NCBI RefSeq assembly: GCF_026151205.1
Contig: NC_087080.1
Span: forward strand, 3,885,096-3,949,095
Direction of reading: 5' to 3'
Length of the DNA: 64,000 nucleotides
From: Bolinopsis microptera
Lineage: Eukaryota; Ctenophora; Tentaculata; Lobata; Bolinopsidae
A program made the position numbers and the translations under genes. Positions 34,201 to 46,295 of this stretch are shown piece by piece. Below the pieces are notes generated by a model. The model had not been told where the DNA came from and did no database searches. It saw nothing but the letters and a program-made list of their open reading frames with translations. How positions within the stretch are numbered: the stretch's first letter is position 1; each line of letters starts with the position of its first letter.

Positions 34201-35865
34201 AGCATTAACGTTCCTAAAATTTCAAGTGATCATTAATAGCACTTAACCTCAGTATGGCTGGACATAGAACAGCTGACTTCAGGTCAAGCGTCAGGAATGT
34301 TCGAACAGATGACCACTGGTCTGATCAACTCTAAAGTTGTCCTTGCTTTCATCTCTTCTGAATATGCTAAATCAGATAACTGCAAAATGGAGTTCCAGGT
34401 TATTTTGTTGGGTTGTCGATATAAAGTTCTGTACAATTTGCTAAACACTGAGCTTTTAAATAATAAGCTTTTAATTAAGCAACCTTTTATAAACTTGTTA
34501 TATTTGATAACATATGAGTACTGTGACCGTGACTAATATTACTTCTTTTAGTTCGCGGCAAAATCACTGAGGAAGCCATTCATCCCAATCTGTGTGGGTG
34601 AAGATATGGGATGGAGGGAATCAGTGATAGGAGCGCTAGTGATGGGGAGCGGTGTTCCCACTATCGACATGTTGGAAATCTCCGGGGAGAGTCATCTGGA
34701 GAAAAAGATGGAGGAAATATTCGAGAGGGTGAGTTGTTGAATAGTTTCTTTAATTGTCGTTTAGTCGATATGTAGAATTAGGGAAATCAATTCGTTCATT
34801 CATTATTTGGAGAGGGTAGCTTTTAAAAGAAGATTACAATTTCCGCGATTAAAAATTGAATTCAGTTTTTAACCTGCTCACTTAACCTCAGTTATCTGAG
34901 CACATCCAACCCACCCAAGACTCTGATTCGCTGGGCGAGGTTCAGCCTGACAGTCCTCCGCCCGACTACCAATCTGCGATAAAGTCACGTGCACCACGTG
35001 TGGGCGATCACGTGATCTCATTTCACTTTCGTCATGCGTACTACACTTCCACCATTCTCTCCTTCAACAAAGAGGACATGACTTATTATATAAAGTGGGA
35101 TGATGGTGATCCTTCCGGGAGAAATCCTAAATACAACCAGGTAAAATATATTTTAAATTATAAACTTATTATTTAATGTTAAACTGCTTAACTTTCTGGA
35201 TATTATAAATCCGTCTTTGTTTAATTATTTTTTTAATCATCTATTCAAGTGACGACCCCAATCACATTAAATTAACATAATTATTAAAAATGAGTGTTAT
35301 CTAAAATCTGAACAGGTCGGTCTGAACATTGATCCGGATGATGATGACATCGGAGTAGGGAGCAGCGTTTTCTTCCCACAAGGGTCTTACGGAGGAACAG
35401 AGGGAAACAATACTGGTGGGCTGAGGTACCATGAGGGTATTGTGGAGTCTGTGGTGGAGAGAGCTGGAGTTAAATACTTTAGGTAGGTGTTGTTTCTAAC
35501 TTGTCGTGTAAATGAACCTTTTGAGACTTTATGAAGTAAAAGCGATCTGATAGCCCTCACAAGCCGCCTTTTTAAGCCTTCAAAGCCTAAAATGATAAAA
35601 ATTTAAACAAAAAACCAGAAACGAGCTTCATTGTATTATCAGTGAATCCAGTTGTTTTGAAGAGTGATAATATGATGTAAATTATAATCTACAATGTTTC
35701 AGTGGACATCATCTGCGGGGAGATGAGGATGGAAAGTGGGTCACCTACCGAGGATACGAATACTCCTTCAGCGACATGACTGTCACCCAGCTCAGGATCG
35801 CTCCCAACGCCATGGACGCACTTTTCAATAATTTTCATGGCCTAAAGACTGATCAGAGCAATTAA
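31254..35865 (+). CDS. Tudor-like / TIR / TIR / Tudor-like protein (copy A)
   Basis: Thirteen exons give an unbroken 811-residue frame: 31254-31349, 31485-31731, 32049-32148, 32298-32413, 32567-32719, 32868-33132, 33229-33568, 33756-33972, 34253-34398, 34552-34728, 34892-35140, 35316-35482 and 35703-35865. Layout: short leader; acidic ISEDEISEDD repeat (33-60); Tudor/SH3-like module (about 130-185; KWQYFDSTILSF, YYIEWDDQDPS) plus a second barrel (187-285, ending DGKWVTYKGYE); TIR1 (289-425, starts CDVYLSYC); TIR2 (469-600, starts KDIFVSYC, with WLDIEQLTSGQ); a PPDY motif (642-645); then a second Tudor-like pair (657-800, DGKWVTYRGYE). The αC glutamate that is catalytic in NADase TIRs is present in both (E382 in NCRMEM, E558 in NCKMEF). 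No signal peptide or membrane helix, so cytosolic or nuclear. A role in innate immunity or NAD cleavage is inferred. The exon 5 donor (GTCAGT) is the weakest junction. Confidence 0.82.
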
Positions 35866-36600
35866 AAGTTGTTTTATTTCGTTGAGATTCAGAAAAATTG
35901 AAAGCTATTATTATCGTGAATATGAATCAGTGAAGACCTTTTGCAATTTGTGAATTTAGGGATGCGGGAACTTCATCGACACTGGGCTACCCTGTTCATT
36001 GAATCGCTCCAACTAAAATACAACTTATGGTCCGAGGTTTAGTTTTCCCACTTTATATCACATAAATAACCGTTAAAATGCTAGATTAACGTGGTTTTTT
36101 AATTTTATCTTATGTTTATTTTAGTTTATTGATTTATTTCTTTTGTTTTAGTAGTTTAGAAGTTTAGAATTTTCATTTGTTATAGGCATTATTGTGGTGT
36201 TTTTGTATTTGATGTACAGATTCGTATAATTATAAGTTCGTATTGTCGCAGAATTGGAAGAAACATTGTTTACTTTGTCCCTAGATCCACATAATATACA
36301 TATTATGCAGTTAAATAGTTTTAATTTTAAACACATTTTTAAACTGACCAATGTTACATTTACAAGACACGATAAAATTAAAGGTGCTAAAAGTCAGAAT
36401 CACGGAGAAAGCCCTGTAAAATAAAAATCTCCAAAATGTACTACCGCCGGTATAACTATAAGGCCCCAGCCGTTAACTTTAAGCCTAATAAAGGTTTCCT
36501 AGGTAAACCGAGCTACAACGCTTCAACGCGCCGCGCGAACTATCATTCTTCATTTTGCTTCGCAGAGCTTAACAATAAACTACACTTACAGTACAATATG

Positions 36601-36850
36601 CGCGGCTCCCCCTGTATCGTAGAAACTCACTATAGTGAAGCGACAGTGGGGGTCACCACGTGATACTGATACAATGCTGTACGTGTCTGGTTTTGGACTA
36701 GACTATTGACTATAAGTATAGTCGGCCTCAACAGAGTCAGATTTTATTTAATTAAGTGACCGGCCGACTTTCACTTAGGACATGAATTATTGTATCACGT
36801 GGTGACCCCCACGGTCGCTTCACTATAGATACAGGGGGAGCCGCGCACTT
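36601..36850. mobile_element. Foldback element present only in duplication copy 1
   Basis: Arms of about 57 bp at the two ends (GCGCGGCTCCCCCTGTATC ... GTGGGGGTCACCACGTGATA and its inverse at 36793-36849) enclose about 130 bp. The right end continues into a small GCCGCGCACTTCGTGCGCGGC hairpin. It lies in the block missing from copy 2, so it either inserted after the duplication or was lost from copy 2. Confidence 0.65.
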
Positions 36851-37635
36851 CGTGCGCGGCGGGTCATACAACGTATGACAAATGAATTAGTAGTGCGCTC
36901 ATCAAATTATAAATTAAACTATAAGTTAAAGTGGCAGCTATATATATAAGTAAAGTATAACATGTCGAATAACAATACGTTAGCCTTTTAATTTTATTTG
37001 TCCTTTAACGTATCATTTTGATCATTGATAACATTAACAATTAAGCTGAGATCAGAGTCAGCGACCAAATAATTAAACATTTTCGTTCTAAATCTTTAAA
37101 TCATTTTTCAAACCTTTATGAATTTCAATAATGCAAATTACATGTACACTGTACAGTCGTAATTTTATTTATTTTACACTTATAGGTAACACTAACAGAA
37201 AATTGTTTTTACGGTTGAGATAATTGCTAATTCCTAATCCTAGTTGTTTAATATTTTCAGTATTCACAACTTTTTATTAAAATACCATGACCTGTGATTG
37301 AAATTCAACAAGAATAAGATAATTTACTATTATGACAGCCTAACAGCCTTGAATTTGATCCCACACCAATCATGGTATAACAACATTAATATATATATAA
37401 AGCAATATATTCTCCAGGCCTCCTGGACCCTGGGTTACAATTATACAACTATTTAAGTTTGGGCCAGGCGACGAATCGAGAAAAGGGATGATGATATTAA
37501 TCACTCTACACTCGACTGTCACGTGACTTTTTCAACCTGTTCCCTATCTGACCCTGAACGACTATTTTTTTAAAAATGATATGGGCCATGGGGGTCATTC
37601 GGAATCAGCGTCCGAAAATACATCGATTCAAGTTC

Positions 37636-40600
37636 AAACCAAAACACACCTTAACAATAACACTCATCATAACAAGATGATCATTTTCCTCTTAAACTGT
37701 TTGCAACTAGTTCAGTCACAACTCGCAGGCAAATCGTACTCTTTCCCTAAAAATGTCTGATAATCCGAAACTTAGTGATAGGATCTTATTAGAGATATCC
37801 GCGATAAAAACTCTGATTCAAGATGTTACCAGTGGTTGGATCAACCAGGTTCGTTAAGGAGGTCCTTAGAAAGGTTGTCAAAATATCTAAAAGTTGTTGG
37901 CCAGTTTAATCTATTTCAATCCTCTGAAGACGATCCATTTAAGTTTGATTAAAGGCTACCATGTGCTAAGATGACTTTTTAAAGGAAAATTCTGAGGACG
38001 ATATATCTGAAAACGAAATATCCGACGACGAAATATCCGAGGACGATACTGACTGTACAGAAGGGGACACGAAACAAACACTTCCCGAGCTATCTCTTCT
38101 AGAAGAGAATGCCCCCGATGTTACCTCATTCCGTTCTGTTCAGCAGCTTTACTCCTCTCACTCACTATTAAAAGAGTGTCTGGATATTATTGATATTGAT
38201 AAGGATGAGGCAGTTCCTTGTACCAGTTCAGGTTCGAGCTATCGCTCGCGTACAAATTGAAATAGGTTGCACGTGCAAATTGCGAATATTGTTGCGTTAT
38301 CGAAGCATCGGTGCCCGATAGAGTGCCTGTTGTTCATTTTCGCTCTCCAAGAAAATAAAGTTTGTCCTTCCATCACATTATCACTATAACAAACTTTCTT
38401 GTCACCCACTCATTCAATCTTACGTATCATAAGGGATGATGAGTTACCCACTGTTAGAGCTGTCCCTAAGAGTAGTCCTTAGATTTATTTGCACAACAGA
38501 CGTGTCGTTACAAATACAAATAAAATGACACCGCGCAATTATTTCAGCTCCTCAACCAACTCGAGAAGGGAGGCCCATACCGAAGCCCGGAGATAAAGTA
38601 TTGTGTAAATGGGGTAAATGGCAGTACTTCGACTCCACTATCTTAAGGTAAAAAATCTTGAGATCAGTTCTAAATTGTTTTCTTATTCACCGCTTCATGA
38701 ACTCATATTATAGTTGCTGTTTTTACCACCAGTATTCAGTACTATTATGTTTATTAATCTTGCAGTTAATCTAAGATTCTTTCATTAACTGAATATTGAT
38801 TCTGGTAGTTTCGACGAGAACAAGTTGGAGTATTACATAGAATGGGATGACCACGACCCATCAGACCGGCATGTCTCCATCGAGCATCTCGCTGTCAACC
38901 AATCCCCCTATGAAGATGAAATCGGTAAGTTGCACAGTTTCATTTTTGAAGTATTAAAATTTAAAAGGATGGCATGGAAGTACAATGTACATAGTATGGT
39001 AACTACATAATTAATTATGGTAATATATGGTTATCAGGTAATAACTCAGATATTAGTACCTTGCTGATGTTTACAATCCTGATAGGTATTGGTTCCATGG
39101 TGTTGTTCCATCAAGGCGGATATTGTGCTAGCGCGGAGGTAGGCAGACTAGCAGGAGTCAGGTGGCATCAAGGCAAGATCACCGGCATCACAACTGCAGC
39201 TGACGGCACTAAACTTTACAGTGGAGCTCATTCTAAATGTCAGTAAATATCTAGAAATTTAATTCCCGCGAAGTTTTAGAAATAAATATGATAACATTGG
39301 TGGTGTCACTTTTTAAAATGCTAATCTTGCAGTATCCTCATATTATAATGAAACACATTGTCGAATCCCTACAGCAACTTCTTGCAGCGGCGGTTGACGG
39401 CAAGTGGGTGACATATAAAGGTTATGAACCAATTTTCTCCAACTACAAACTAGAAGAACTGCGGTGTGCACCTAACTTATTCGACATCCTCGAGCAAAAC
39501 GTTTCTCAACAGAACCAGGAAATGAGCTTTAACACCAAATGTGATGTTTATCTGTCCTACTGCCCCAGTGATAGTTTGGTGGACGTGAAAGCAGGCCTCG
39601 CTAAATCTCCCAATAAAACCAGGAATTATGAGAACATGAACGACCCACTTACGTGAGTAACAAGATTGTTGATTCACCGTCATTTAACTTTCAGGACGAT
39701 AAATTGTAGTAAATTGAGCAATGAACAATTTTAATATTTTTTTTTCAGGATCAAGAAAGAATTAGAATCTCTAGGCTACAAAGTTCTCAGCAACATCCGT
39801 AACGGCCATAATCGTGAGCTAGACCTCAACAAGATCGTGTCCTGTATCAAGAACTGTAGCATGTTCATCTGCTGCATCAGTGATGATTATGCTGTGAACG
39901 ATAACTGTCGGATGGAGATGCAGTACGCCAAGAAAACTGCCCACAAGCCTCTCATTCCTATCATTGTTGGGGACGGAGGTTGGGATTGGCAGGCCACAGT
40001 TGTAGGAATGTTAATCGCGGGAGAGAGATATATTGACTTCAAAACAAGGGATCTATTCGATGAGAAGTTTGAAGATTTGAGGATCCAGGTAATATTTGAT
40101 TACGATTTCTGCTGAGCTTTCAGTTCATTGACCGAATTTCCCCAAACCTCTCCCCCTTCCTTTAAAGTTTACAAACACCCTGTAGATATCCGGATAAACA
40201 CTTAAACATCATGTAGTTTTTAAATGTTACAAATGTAAATTGTAAGGGTTTTATCTCCGTTTAAATCCCAAACAGGTAGGCAATATAGCGGGGAAGGACA
40301 AACCATCCGGGACAGCAGAATCAGGTGAACAGCAGGTTACAACGCCAGAATCCAACAAAAAAGACATATTTGTAAGCTACTGCTGGAATAACTCGTCTCT
40401 CAGCGAAGAAAACAATGAAATTCCAAAACTTTTTGGTAGCCAGTGGAATGACCCAAGAAAGATCAAGTCTCTTCTTTCTGAAAAATATAATGGTAGGTAT
40501 TTTCAAATATCTGTTTGAACGCCTTGATTATTTCCCTAGCCCACTCAGTGTACACTCAGTGCACACTCCGTTGGTTAGTTGGTATCGATTTTGTTATTCA

Positions 40601-43600
40601 TCTTAGAAATACTTGAAAAGTAATTTTAAATTATCACTAGTACATCAGCTTATAACTGCATCATCTGTAATCGCTTATCAATTTAAATTCGTGTAATGAG
40701 CATTGAGATTCCTAAAATTTCAAGTGACCATTAATAGCACTTAACCTCAGTATGGCTGGACATAGAACAGCTGACTTCAGGTCAAGCGTCAGGAATGTTC
40801 GAACAGATTACCACTGGTCTGATCAACTCTAAAGTTGTCCTTGCTTTCATCTCTTCTGAATATGCTAAATCAGATAACTGCAAAATGGAGTTCCAGGTTA
40901 TTTTGTTGGGTTGTCGATATCAAGTTCTGTACAATTTGCTAAACACTGAGCTTTTAATTAATAAGCTTTTAATTAAGCAACCTTTTATAAACTTGTTATA
41001 TTTGATAACATATTAGTACTGTGACCGTGACTAATATTACTTCTTTTAGTTCGCGGCAAAATCACTGAGGAAGCCATTCATCCCAATCTGTGTGGGTGAA
41101 AATATGGGATGGAGGGAATCAGTGATAGGAGCGCTAGTGATGGGGAGCGGTGTTCCCACTATCGACATGTTGGAAATCTCCGGGGAGAGTCATCTAGAGA
41201 AAAAGATGGAGGAAATATTCGAGAGGGTGAGTTGTTGAATAGTTTCTTTAATTGTGGCTTAGTCGATATGTAGAATTAGGGAAATCAATTCGTTCATTCA
41301 TTATTTGGAGAGGGTAGCTTTTAAAAGAAGATTACAATTTCCGCGATTAAAAATTGAATTCAGTTTTTAACCTGCTCACTTCACCTCAGTTATCTGAGCA
41401 CATCCAACCCACCCAAGACTCTGATTCGCTGGGCGAGGTTCAGCCTGACAGTCCTCCGCCCGACTACCAATCTGCGATAAAGTCACGTGCACCACGTGTG
41501 GGCGATCACGTGATCTCATTTCACTTTCGTCATGCGTACTACACTTCCACCATTCTCTCCTTTAACAAAGAGGACATGACTTATTATATAGAGTGGGATG
41601 ATGGTGATCCTTCCGGGAGAAATCCTAAATACAACCAGGTAAAATATATTTTAAATTATAAACTTATTATTTAATGTTAAACTGCTTAACTTTCTGGATA
41701 TTATAAAACCGTATTTTTTTGATTATCTATTCAAGTGACGACCCCAATCACATTAATTAACATAATTATTAAAAAATTAGTGTTATCTAAAATCTGAACA
41801 GGTCGGTCTGAACATTGATCCGGATGATGATGACATCGGAGTAGGGAGCAGTGTTTTCTTCCCACAAGGGTCTTACGGAGGAACAGCGGGAAACAATACT
41901 GGTGGGTTGAGGTACCATGAGGGTATTGTGGACTCTGTGGTGGAGAGAGCTGGAGTTAAATACTTCAGGTGGGTGTTGTTTATAACTTGTCGTGTAAATG
42001 AACCTTTTGAGACTTTGTGAAGTAAAAGCGATCTGATAGCCTTCACAAGCCGCCTTTTTAAGCCTTCAAAGCCTAAAATGATAAAAATTTAAACAAAAAA
42101 CCAGAAACGAGCTTCATTGTATTATCAGTGAATCCAGTTGTTTTGAAGAGTGAGAATATGATGAAAATTATAATCTACAATGTTTCAGTGGACATCATCT
42201 GCGGGGAGATGAGGATGGAAAGTGGGTCACCTACCTAGGATACGTATACTCCTTCAGCGACATGACTGTCACCCAGCTCAGGATCGCTCCCAACGCCATG
42301 GACGCACTTTTCATGGCCTAAAGACTGATCAGAGCAATTAAAAGTTGTTTTATTTCGTTGAGATTGAGAAAAATTGAAAGCTATTCTTATCGTGAATATG
42401 AAGCAGTGAAGAGACCTTTTGCAATTTGTGAATTTAGGGATGCGGGAACTTCATCGACACTGGGCTACCCTGTTCATTGAATCGCTCCAACTAAAATACA
42501 ACTTATGGTCCGAGGTTTAGTTTTCCCACTTTATATCACATAAATAACCGTTAAAATGCTAGATTAACGTGGTTTTTTAATTTTATCTTATGTTTATTTT
42601 AGTTTATTGATTTATTTCTTTTGTTTTAGTAGTTTAGAAGTTTAGAATTTTCATTTGTTATAGGCATTATTGTGGTGTTTTTGTATTTGATGTACAGATT
42701 CGTATAATTATAAGTTCGTATTGTCGCAGAATTGAAAGAAACATTGTTTACTTTGTCCCTAGATCCATACATAGTATACATATTATGCAGTAAAAAAGTT
42801 TTAATTTTAAACACATTTTTAAACTGACCAATGTTACATTTACAAGACACGATAAAATTAAAGGTGCTAAAAGTCAGAATCACGGAGAAAGCCCTGTAAA
42901 ATAAAAATCTCCAAAAATGTACTACCGCCGGTATAACTATAAGGCCCCAGCCGTTAATTTTAAGCCTAAGGTTTCCTAGGTAAACCGAGCTACAACGCAA
43001 TGTTATTTATTTTACACTTATAGGTAACACTAACAGAAAATTGTTTTTACGGTTGAGATAATTGCTAATTCCTAATCCTAGTTGTTTAATATTTTCAGTA
43101 TTCACAACTTTTTATTGAAATACCATGACCTGTGATTGACATTCGACAAGATAATTTACTATTATGACAGCCTAACAGCCTTGAATTTGATCCTACACCA
43201 ATTTGTAGGTTTACAACCTAGTCCTACCAGGGGCAGGACGCGCGCCGAGTTGGACTCGAGTATCACCCGTTAAACACCAATCAGTATAACAACATTAAAG
43301 CATTTATATATATATAAAGCAATATATCCTCCAGGCCTCCTGGACCCTGGGTTACAATTATAAATATAAAACTATTTAAGTTTGGGCCAGGCGACGAATC
43401 GCGAGAAAAGGGATGATGATGAATCACTCTAAGTCTGAAGTCTACACTCGACTTCGGCGGCACGCGCTTCGCGCGCGAAAAGTGGCATGCAACGTATGTC
43501 AACACTCGACTGTCACGTGACTTTTTCAACCTGTTCCCTATCTGGTCCTGAACGACTATTTTTAAAAATTTTTTTAAATGATATGGGGGTCATTCGGAAT

Positions 43601-43629
43601 CAGCGTCCGAAAATACATCGATTCAAGTT
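37636..43629 (+). repeat. Tandem segmental duplication, copy 2 (TIR gene B)
   Basis: Direct repeat of 31137-37635. Its right boundary is marked by a second copy of the block GGAATCAGCGTCCGAAAATA...ATTCAAGTT, which also precedes the copy 2 start (37607-37634 versus 43601-43629). Copy 2 lacks the foldback block and carries private GC-rich insertions around 43206-43275 and 43430-43500. Confidence 0.9.
37753..42321 (+). CDS. Tudor-like / TIR / TIR / Tudor-like protein (copy B)
   Basis: Same 13-exon structure as copy A, with all splice sites kept and no internal stop seen. Domain order, both αC glutamates (NCRMEM, NCKMEF) and the PPDY motif are unchanged. Scattered substitutions include S-to-L in TIR1 (HKPLIPI), M-to-I in TIR2 (FEQITTG) and, in the last exon, R-to-L and E-to-V within DGKWVTYLGYVYSF, which alter the C-terminal Tudor-like module. 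A 10-base deletion near the end of the last exon shifts the frame, so the protein stops after DALFMA instead of running on for about a dozen more residues. Most of the gene looks under constraint or is simply very young. Like copy A it is probably cytosolic or nuclear. It lacks the upstream C2H2 exons that lie before copy A. Confidence 0.8.
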
Positions 43630-43933
43630 GGTTTCACTTTCAGTACTTGGTACTGTCGAGTGTCGGGGGGCCCTTTTAGAAAAAACTATAAAATATTATA
43701 TTCAACATAATTCTGGCGACCTAAATGATTTGGGAACGAAAATATGAGATTTTTTCCGAAAACCACCGCATTTCCAATTTCGTACCTTTTAATTTTAAAT
43801 ATGTCTCGTACCGGTACACTCGCAATACAAGGTATAGTAGTTTGATCGACGTCATTTGTTTGATCAATAGTGATTCCTACGCTGCAGATACCCCATGTAT
43901 GAATATCTGTATTATACGGCTCTTTACATTAAT

Positions 43934-44308
43934 TCGCTCGCCCAAAATGAAAAATTTCACGTGACTTTGGTTTTTATGGTTTTACAGCCGTACAAAACGG
44001 TTTTACATAAACCCTAATCCCAACCCTAACCCTAACCATTTAACCATAACCCCGAAGCTATCCATAACCCTTACCACAACCTTAACCCTAGTCCCTAACC
44101 CAAGCCCTAAACAATCGAATTCAATTTTACTATCCTGTCACGTGACCAAAACGGTTTTTTGCCCATAACTCTCCAGGGAAGCATTTTTACCCTACATCAT
44201 GGGGGGTGATTCGGAATCAGCGTCCAAATTTATACCGATTTAGATCAATTTCATACCCAATTGGCCTTTTCACAAGAATTTTCTTAAAATTTGGGCGAGC
44301 GATTTAGT
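43934..44308. mobile_element. Probable foldback element enclosing telomere-like repeats
   Basis: ATTCGCTCGCCCAAAATGAAAA near 43932-43953 is inverted at 44285-44306 (AAAATTTGGGCGAGCGATTT). The right end continues AGTAGGAG, and the same GCGAGCGATTT..TAGTAGGAG string lies at the tip of the large hairpin near 62796-62818, so these belong to one repeat family. Between the arms lies a degenerate CCCTAA tract. Confidence 0.4.
44010..44112 (+). repeat. Degenerate interstitial CCCTAA repeat
   Basis: AACCCTAATCCCAACCCTAA followed by about a dozen imperfect hexamers (ACCATA, CCCTTA, CCTTAA, CCCTAG). It resembles the animal telomere repeat but is too short and diverged to be a telomere. Confidence 0.7.
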
Positions 44309-44314
44309 AGGAGC

Positions 44315-46290
44315 GGTATAAATATAATACATTATAGTTCCGTACGTGAATACCAATCAAGACACTGGATATCACTTGAGATCATCAGAGATGACGGTAT
44401 AAGACACATCACGTTTTAAAATTAAATAATAAACATGTCTCGTAAGGTATGAGATTTAATCATTTTATACTTATAGTTCCTTATGACATTCACATAGACA
44501 TAGTTGAATGATGATCTCTGATACACAGGAATTTATAGAATTTTCTAGATTTACAGTTATGTTTATGAAGCAGAAGAGTTGTGACAGGCTTTGTATCGTT
44601 TTTAAATTTGCTTTGTATTTACTATTTTGCTTTGTTGTTTGTACATTGTTAACAAGCAGAAAGGCCACCATTTGCTGCCGTCACTATTCACCATAGCAAC
44701 AATCCGCAACGCAACATCTTGCGACATGCTGGCGTAAATTAATATTGTTCTTAGGAACGACAAATAAAATGAATGTATTATATATTTCATTTCCTTATTA
44801 TTGGAGAACCCGGCGAATGTCCTTGCTGTATACGGCAGTGTTAAACAAGGAACTGAAACCGAGGGGTTCCGTTCAGGCCCTTCGCACTTTGTTTCTGCTA
44901 GTTCTAATGTACCGTCACAATAGTGACTTTAATATATAATATGTCGTGATTTAGAACCTAAGGTTGGTTTGATTCGAACTCAAAGTCAAACCTGTGTCTT
45001 TAATAGCCCAAATATCGATATTTCATATTTATAACTTGTGAATCTCACATTTTAGTCAGACATATAGTCAGACTCAGAGTCGGAGCTTAGTTTTTTAAAT
45101 TTGTCTTTGCAAGCAATTATTTTATTTGTAAGACATTATAGAATGCAAAAGTCTACGCTTTTGTCTCAACTGCGTCATTCGAATTCTAGCTTATTCGCTG
45201 TGTCATTGTTTAAAACTCACGTCTACTTTTTCTTTCGATTTTCATGTATTACTTATATTTGAAAAAAATTTATATGATTTCATTTATATTTTACTTTCGG
45301 TAACCACACAGCTATACTAATGGAAAAGGGCTAATTTTTGAAATCGTGTTAGTTCTTCCTCTTCATTCAAATTTATGATACGTTAATTATAGAAATTATA
45401 AATAACAACTTGTAACTATTTAACGTTGACCTAGTTAAATCGTATAATCGCCGTGATCATTAAAAATTTTGCTGATCAATGTTTTTTATACTGAATAACT
45501 AGTGCCATTTTTTAGAGGTGTTGCGGTTAAAAACATAAGCTTTGATCACAATATTTGTTCATTACATCACAATTCGATTGATTTGATTTAGTCAAAACTT
45601 TTTGAATCATAAGTTCACACTTTGCACTTTAAATTTTAAGTTTTGAATAGTTCCAATCAAATTCTTCGTGATCTATAAATATTTTGGTTTGATATTTTCA
45701 ACATGTAAGCACTAAGCTCTTCGACGACTGATAATGATGCTCCATGAAATTCCTCAATTTCGCTTTACTTTTAAATTATTTCGCTATAAATGTAATAAAG
45801 TCATAATTTGAACACTGGAACCATCGGGAATAATGATTTATAAATCAATAATGATTCGTAAATCACCGCGAAATTTCCATTAGTATGTTGCATATAGATT
45901 CATATAGTTCTAAGAACGTGGCTCACTGAGTCCCTGATGGAAAAATTGATGCCAATGGTCCAGTTTTACCAATTGGCATATAGTTATACTTAAATTGTTT
46001 TTAAACATCAGCCATCTTCGCTTTTTAAAGTTGATATAATGACCAAATGTTTTGGAAACCTTCTTGTACACATACTCAAGTTTGAGCTTGACAGAAGTTA
46101 TACTGTATCAATCATTTCGATTCAGATTACGTATGCAATGCATACCACATTTTAAAGCGGCCTGCTTGATGTCTACCTTTATAATTTAACAAAATCGAAC
46201 TGAGTGCATGAGTTTTGTGTCAATTCATAATTCAATTCTTCCAGAAAGATTTGACTGTTCATTCTTGATTTTGTTTTCTTGGCAGTGATC
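44315..46290. other. Intergenic, no gene seen
   Basis: About 2 kb of AT-rich sequence with short chance ORFs only. The right end should contain the promoter and 5' untranslated region of the secreted-protein gene that starts at 46296. Confidence 0.5.
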
Positions 46291-46295
46291 TTGCG

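Larger units (their letters stand above)
31137..37635 (+). repeat. Tandem segmental duplication, copy 1 (TIR gene A)
   Basis: This unit is repeated directly at 37636-43629. The offset is 6499 bp at the start codons, 6520 bp in the middle and about 6482 bp after the stop, so only small indels separate the copies. Introns and exons alike are almost identical. Copy 1 alone contains about 630 bp (36521-37150) with a foldback element. The C2H2 exons upstream are not in the duplicated unit. Confidence 0.92.

Noticed and set aside
44010-44112. Telomere or chromosome end
   Set aside because: The CCCTAA-like tract is short, degenerate and flanked by ordinary sequence; it is better seen as an interstitial or transposon-borne repeat.
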